Shown here piece by piece: positions 4,037-7,410 of a stretch of 7,410 nt of DNA. The position numbers were made by a program, and so were the translations under genes. The notes beneath the pieces are model-generated. The model did no database searches. It was not told the DNA's origin and saw only the letters and a program-made list of their open reading frames with translations. The stretch is from assembly GCF_029762515.1 (NCBI RefSeq), contig NZ_JARVGN010000069.1:1-7410 (forward strand), read 5' to 3'. This DNA comes from Methanocalculus sp. (GTDB taxonomy: Archaea; Halobacteriota; Methanomicrobia; Methanomicrobiales; Methanocorpusculaceae). The first letter of the stretch is position 1. Every line of letters starts with the position of its first letter.

Positions 4037-6826
4037 GTGCATCTGATAATAGCTGAGAAGAATATTGCCGCAAGGAGGATTGCCGAAATACTTGCGGGTA
4101 AAGGGAAGCTCTCCACAAAAAAGGATGGCTCTGTCTTTGTCTATGAGTTTGGGGATACCAAAGTCATGGGACTGCGGGGCCATGTTGTTGAGGTTGATTT
4201 TGAGCCCGGATATGATAACTGGCGGAGTGCAACCCATCCTCCCAGATCACTCATTGAAGCCGGGATCATCAAGAGGGCCACTGAGGCGAAGCTCGTCTCC
4301 ATCCTCCAGAAGGCAGCTAAAAGAGCAGATCTCGTAACGATCGCCACCGACTACGATACTGAAGGTGAACTCATCGGTAAGGAGGCATATGAGCTTGTCC
4401 GTGCCGTGAATAAGACTGTCTCGATTGATCGTGCCCGCTTCTCCGCTATCACGCCTGAAGAGATACAGAGGGCATTTGCTGAGACACAACCACTGGATTT
4501 CCACCTCGCCGCAGCCGGGGAGACCCGGCAGATTGTGGATCTGGTCTGGGGTGCATCCCTTACCCGTTTCATCTCCATCGCAGCAAAACGTGGTGGTATG
4601 AATATTCTCTCTGTCGGCCGTGTGCAGAGCCCGACACTGGCGATGATCGTTGAGAGGGAACGGGAGATCGAGGCGTTTGTCCCTGAAACATACTGGATGG
4701 TCGGGCTTCGTTCTGAAAAGGATGGATCTGCCATTGAAGCACGTCATACGCATGGCAGATTCAAAGAGAAGGCCGATGCAGAAGCGGCAGTTCGTGGCAG
4801 CATCCCCCCTTTAACCGTCACTGAGGTTATAGAAGGGGAGAAGAACGATCGAGCCCCTTCCCCGCTTGATACGACGACACTCATCGTTGCTGCCGGGAGG
4901 CTGGGCTATTCGGCGGCAAACGCGATGCGTATTGCAGAAGACCTCTACATGAACGGATTCATCTCGTATCCCAGAACCGACAATACCGTCTATTCGAAAA
5001 GCCTTAATCTGAAAGGTATTGTCCAGGATCTCTCGCATGGCGTCTTTGGAGAAGATGGAAGATGGGTGCTGTCCAATATGCGGCCACACCCGACCCGTGG
5101 AAAGAAAGAGACAACCGATCACCCCCCGATTCACCCCACAAGCTATGGAAGCCCTGACAAGATTGGTGAGGGTTCCTGGAAGCTCTATGAGTTTATTGTC
5201 AGACGCTTCTTTGCAACACTCTCTCCGGATGCGAAATGGAAGACCCTGAAGGTGAACATGACTGCGGGAAGCGAGCCCTATACCACAACCGGCAGCAGGC
5301 TTGTTGTACCGGGATACCGACGCATCTACCCCTACTCCGATGCAAAAGAGCTCATCCTCCCCGAGCTGGCTGCCGGGATGATCCTTCCGATAATCTCTGT
5401 TAATCTCGATGAGAAAGAGACAAAACCTCCTGCACGCTATACCCAGAGCCGCCTGATCCAGCGGATGGAGGAACTTGGCCTTGGAACGAAGAGTACAAGG
5501 CATGAAGTGATCCAGAAACTCATCGGACGAAAGTATATCGAAGGCAATCCACTGCGACCGACGCTTGTCGGACGTGCTGTGACCGATACACTCTCAAACC
5601 ACGCCGATACGATCACACGGCCTGAGATGACGCGATCGCTTGAAGATCATATGAACCAGATCAAGGTGGGAAAGAAACAGTCGTCAGATGTACTTGCCGA
5701 ATCACGGGAGATGCTCAACTGCGTCTTTAACCAGCTTGAGGCAAACCAGGAGATGATCGGGGAAGACATCATGGAGATGACGGTTGAGGAGTCGATCGTC
5801 GGCCCCTGCCCGGTCTGCGGCCATTCACTCAGGATACGCAAGATGGGTTCATCCCAGTTCATCGGTTGCATGCACTACCCGGACTGCACCTTCAATATCA
5901 GCCTTCCACCGGGAACCTGGGGTGGTGCGGTCAGGACAAAAGAGATCTGCCCCTCCCACTCCCTTCATCATATCAGCCTTGTCAGGAAAGGTGCCCGCCC
6001 CTGGGATCTCGGCTGCCCTCTCTGCTCCCATATTGCCTCCAATAAAGAGGCGCTTGGGATGATCTCCGGGTGTAGTGAGGAGATGATCACCTCATTGCAT
6101 GTCCACCATCTCTATTCGATCATCGATCTCATTGGGAAAAATACCGATGCTCTTGCAGATATTCTTGGAATATCCCCTTCGAAAGCAACATCCATTCAGA
6201 AGGGTGCAGAGGAGGTAATCGCTCTTCTGAAGCGGAGGACAGAGATGAAGAAGTTCATCCGCTCCCATATTACCCCTCGAAGAGGAAGAAGCCCGGCAAA
6301 AGTTGCCAATATGCTCATCGAGGCAGGGGTGTGTGATATCGCCGCACTCGGCCGGGCTGATGCCGCCCTGCTGAAAAAAGCCGGTGTTTCCGCAGAAGAA
6401 GCTGAAACACTCATCAGAGAAGCAAAGATGGAGAGCGATACCAGAGTCCTGCGGGAGTTGGGCATCCCTGCTGCATCCCTGAAGAAATACCAGGCAGCCG
6501 GTATCTCATCTCCTGAGGATTTTACCCGGATACATCCTGCCGGCATTGCGGTTGCATCGGGGGTCACCATCGAGACGGTGATCAAACATGTATCACTGGT
6601 ATGCGACTATTTTAACCTGAAAAAACCTGAGAAGATCACCAATGCCACTTTCAGGAAAGGACAGGCAGAGCTCCTTGAGATGCCGGGAGTCGGTGAGGCA
6701 ACGCTTCAGAAACTTGCAGCTACTGGCATTTACAATCGGAAAACACTTCTGGATGCAGGAGATCAAATCCCCGGCATCTCCCCCGAGGTGCTGGCAACAC
6801 TGAAAAAACAGGCGGCAAAACCATGA
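4037..6826 (+). CDS. topA: Archaeal DNA topoisomerase I (type IA) with C-terminal helix-hairpin-helix tail
   Basis: A type IA enzyme that relaxes negative supercoils by nicking one strand and holding its 5' end on a tyrosine. The GTG start gives 929 residues. The Toprim domain opens with HLIIAEKNIAARRIA (catalytic E7) and has DYDTEG at 105-110, with metal-binding D105, D107 and E109. The active site FISYPRTD holds Y311 and R313; DHPPIHPT (H362) and GLGTKSTRHEV (481-491) are further family motifs. A four-cysteine zinc module follows (C591, C594, C611, C617), then a second metal-site candidate (C638, H641, C660, C663). Residues about 689-929 form a tail of roughly four helix-hairpin-helix-like units, ending with PGVGEATLQKL at 883-893. 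Many archaeal TopA proteins are about 600-800 residues, so the tail is extra. No helicase domain is present, so it is not reverse gyrase. The gene starts 18 nt after gatB and overlaps the next gene by ATGA. Confidence 0.94.
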   Translation: MHLIIAEKNIAARRIAEILAGKGKLSTKKDGSVFVYEFGDTKVMGLRGHVVEVDFEPGYDNWRSATHPPRSLIEAGIIKRATEAKLVSILQKAAKRADLVTIATDYDTEGELIGKEAYELVRAVNKTVSIDRARFSAITPEEIQRAFAETQPLDFHLAAAGETRQIVDLVWGASLTRFISIAAKRGGMNILSVGRVQSPTLAMIVEREREIEAFVPETYWMVGLRSEKDGSAIEARHTHGRFKEKADAEAAVRGSIPPLTVTEVIEGEKNDRAPSPLDTTTLIVAAGRLGYSAANAMRIAEDLYMNGFISYPRTDNTVYSKSLNLKGIVQDLSHGVFGEDGRWVLSNMRPHPTRGKKETTDHPPIHPTSYGSPDKIGEGSWKLYEFIVRRFFATLSPDAKWKTLKVNMTAGSEPYTTTGSRLVVPGYRRIYPYSDAKELILPELAAGMILPIISVNLDEKETKPPARYTQSRLIQRMEELGLGTKSTRHEVIQKLIGRKYIEGNPLRPTLVGRAVTDTLSNHADTITRPEMTRSLEDHMNQIKVGKKQSSDVLAESREMLNCVFNQLEANQEMIGEDIMEMTVEESIVGPCPVCGHSLRIRKMGSSQFIGCMHYPDCTFNISLPPGTWGGAVRTKEICPSHSLHHISLVRKGARPWDLGCPLCSHIASNKEALGMISGCSEEMITSLHVHHLYSIIDLIGKNTDALADILGISPSKATSIQKGAEEVIALLKRRTEMKKFIRSHITPRRGRSPAKVANMLIEAGVCDIAALGRADAALLKKAGVSAEEAETLIREAKMESDTRVLRELGIPAASLKKYQAAGISSPEDFTRIHPAGIAVASGVTIETVIKHVSLVCDYFNLKKPEKITNATFRKGQAELLEMPGVGEATLQKLAATGIYNRKTLLDAGDQIPGISPEVLATLKKQAAKP
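6102..6823 (+). other. Region of topA encoding repeated helix-hairpin-helix-like modules
   Basis: This stretch encodes about 240 residues after the zinc modules. Four units of about 45-70 residues can be read by eye. Unit 1 (about 689-735) has IDLIGKNTDALADILGIS. Unit 2 (about 752-798) has LIEAGVCDIAALGRAD then LLKKAGVSAEEAETLI. Unit 3 (about 799-858) has LRELGIPAASLKKYQAAGIS. Unit 4 (about 859-929) has LLEMPGVGEATLQKLAATGI. They share a pattern of helix, short glycine-containing turn and helix with alanine/leucine spacing. Known HhH units bind the DNA backbone without sequence specificity, so a processivity or DNA-grip role is inferred. Unit borders are approximate. Confidence 0.65.
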
Positions 6827-7410
6827 ACTGGAAAAAATGGGTTCATATCACAAAGCTGGATCCCGATCGCTCACTTGACAGGGATGCCATAGAAACAGTC
6901 GCGACAAGCGGAACCGATGCACTCATGCTCTCAGGAACACTGGATGTCACTCCTGAGAAGCTGGCAGTCCTGTACGATTGTGTGCGGGATTATAACCTTC
7001 CGATCGTTGTTGAACCGGCTGAACCCGGTGGTGCACGGTTTGATGGGATGGATCTCGTCTTTGTACCGAGTGTCCTGAACGCATCCCATCCCCGCTGGAT
7101 CGTCGGCCAGCATGAGCGCTGGGTCAGGGATTATCCAATTGACTGGCCGCGGGTTGTCCCTGAGGCATATATCGTCTTAAATCCCGCCTCTTCAGTTGCG
7201 AAAGTGACCGGATCTGATTGCACTCTCGCTCCTGCCGATGTCGCTGCATATGCCGCCGTTGCCGATCGATACTTCCGGTTCCCGGTTGTGTATATCGAAT
7301 ATTCCGGTACCTATGGAGATCCGGCAGTTGTACAAGCAGTCTCTGAAGCAGTCACAGATGCCCGGGTCTTCTATGGCGGCGGGATCAACAGTGCCGAACG
7401 TGCCGCCGAG
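6823..7410 (+). CDS. Geranylgeranylglyceryl phosphate synthase (partial, 3' end beyond the window)
   Basis: This enzyme joins geranylgeranyl diphosphate to sn-glycerol-1-phosphate, the first committed ether-bond step of archaeal membrane lipid synthesis. The 196 visible residues follow the GGGPS/PcrB TIM-barrel plan: WVHITKLDPDR at 6-16, with the Mg-binding Asp region at D13; the LMLSGTLDVTPEKL strand-loop; NLPIVVEPAEPGG; VFVPSVLNASHP; the signature YIEYSGTYGDP at 157-167; and the phosphate-binding YGGGI at 184-188. Family members are about 225-250 residues, so roughly 30-50 C-terminal residues lie past the window edge. The ATG overlaps the topA stop as ATGA, and a weak GGCGG at 6811-6815 could serve as ribosome binding site. 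Bacterial PcrB makes heptaprenylglyceryl phosphate, but with an archaeal topA and gatCAB the archaeal C20 activity is far more likely. Confidence 0.93.
   Translation, partial: MNWKKWVHITKLDPDRSLDRDAIETVATSGTDALMLSGTLDVTPEKLAVLYDCVRDYNLPIVVEPAEPGGARFDGMDLVFVPSVLNASHPRWIVGQHERWVRDYPIDWPRVVPEAYIVLNPASSVAKVTGSDCTLAPADVAAYAAVADRYFRFPVVYIEYSGTYGDPAVVQAVSEAVTDARVFYGGGINSAERAAE

Noticed and set aside
4247..4753. 168-codon minus-strand frame in topA
   Set aside because: It is antisense to the Toprim and catalytic core, has no recognisable motif, and looks like a codon-bias shadow.
4811..5503. 230-codon open frame on the minus strand inside topA
   Set aside because: It lies antisense to strongly conserved topoisomerase sequence including the active-site tyrosine. 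Its translation is rich in Cys, Arg and Ser with no recognisable domain.
4037..6826. TopA as reverse gyrase or topoisomerase V
   Set aside because: No helicase domain precedes the Toprim domain, and the catalytic core is clearly type IA (DYDTEG and SYPRTD). Only the HhH tail recalls topoisomerase V.

Overview
The window is a densely packed, single-strand block of archaeal genes, all on the + strand. An archaeal-type topoisomerase IA and a geranylgeranylglyceryl phosphate synthase (an archaeal membrane-lipid enzyme) lie beside a GatCAB amidotransferase with archaeal-looking proteins. Strong Shine-Dalgarno sequences, moderate GC content and this gene order suggest a methanogenic euryarchaeon, most likely of the Methanomicrobiales. 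The order-level assignment is inference from recognition, not from a search.

Layout: (1) about 28 nt that look like the 3' end of an upstream gene; (2) 34-1050, a short asparagine synthase (AsnB C-domain) homologue whose glutaminase domain is reduced to a remnant; (3) 1040-1309 gatC, (4) 1311-2609 gatA, (5) 2606-4018 gatB, together the three subunits of aspartyl/glutamyl-tRNA amidotransferase; (6) 4037-6826 topA, an archaeal DNA topoisomerase I with two zinc modules and a long C-terminal helix-hairpin-helix (HhH) tail; (7) 6823-7410, the start of a geranylgeranylglyceryl phosphate synthase cut by the window end. Junctions are overlaps or gaps of at most 18 nt, so this looks like one operon whose promoter lies upstream of the window. 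No gene-free stretch exceeds 18 nt. I saw no RNA gene, CRISPR array, mobile element or credible terminator.

How the genes fit together: GatCAB converts Asp-tRNA(Asn), and possibly Glu-tRNA(Gln), to the amide form, using ammonia released from glutamine by GatA. The first gene belongs to a family that amidates aspartate through an acyl-adenylate, but here it has no glutaminase and carries Gln at the position of a catalytically important Glu. Its overlap with gatC is the most intriguing point in the window. TopA and the lipid enzyme are housekeeping genes with no direct biochemical link to tRNA amidation.

The window is mostly conserved core machinery. I found no convincing new multi-gene system. 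The points most worth a second look are the truncated AsnB-like gene linked to gatCAB, the repeated HhH tail of TopA, and a roughly threefold excess of GATC.
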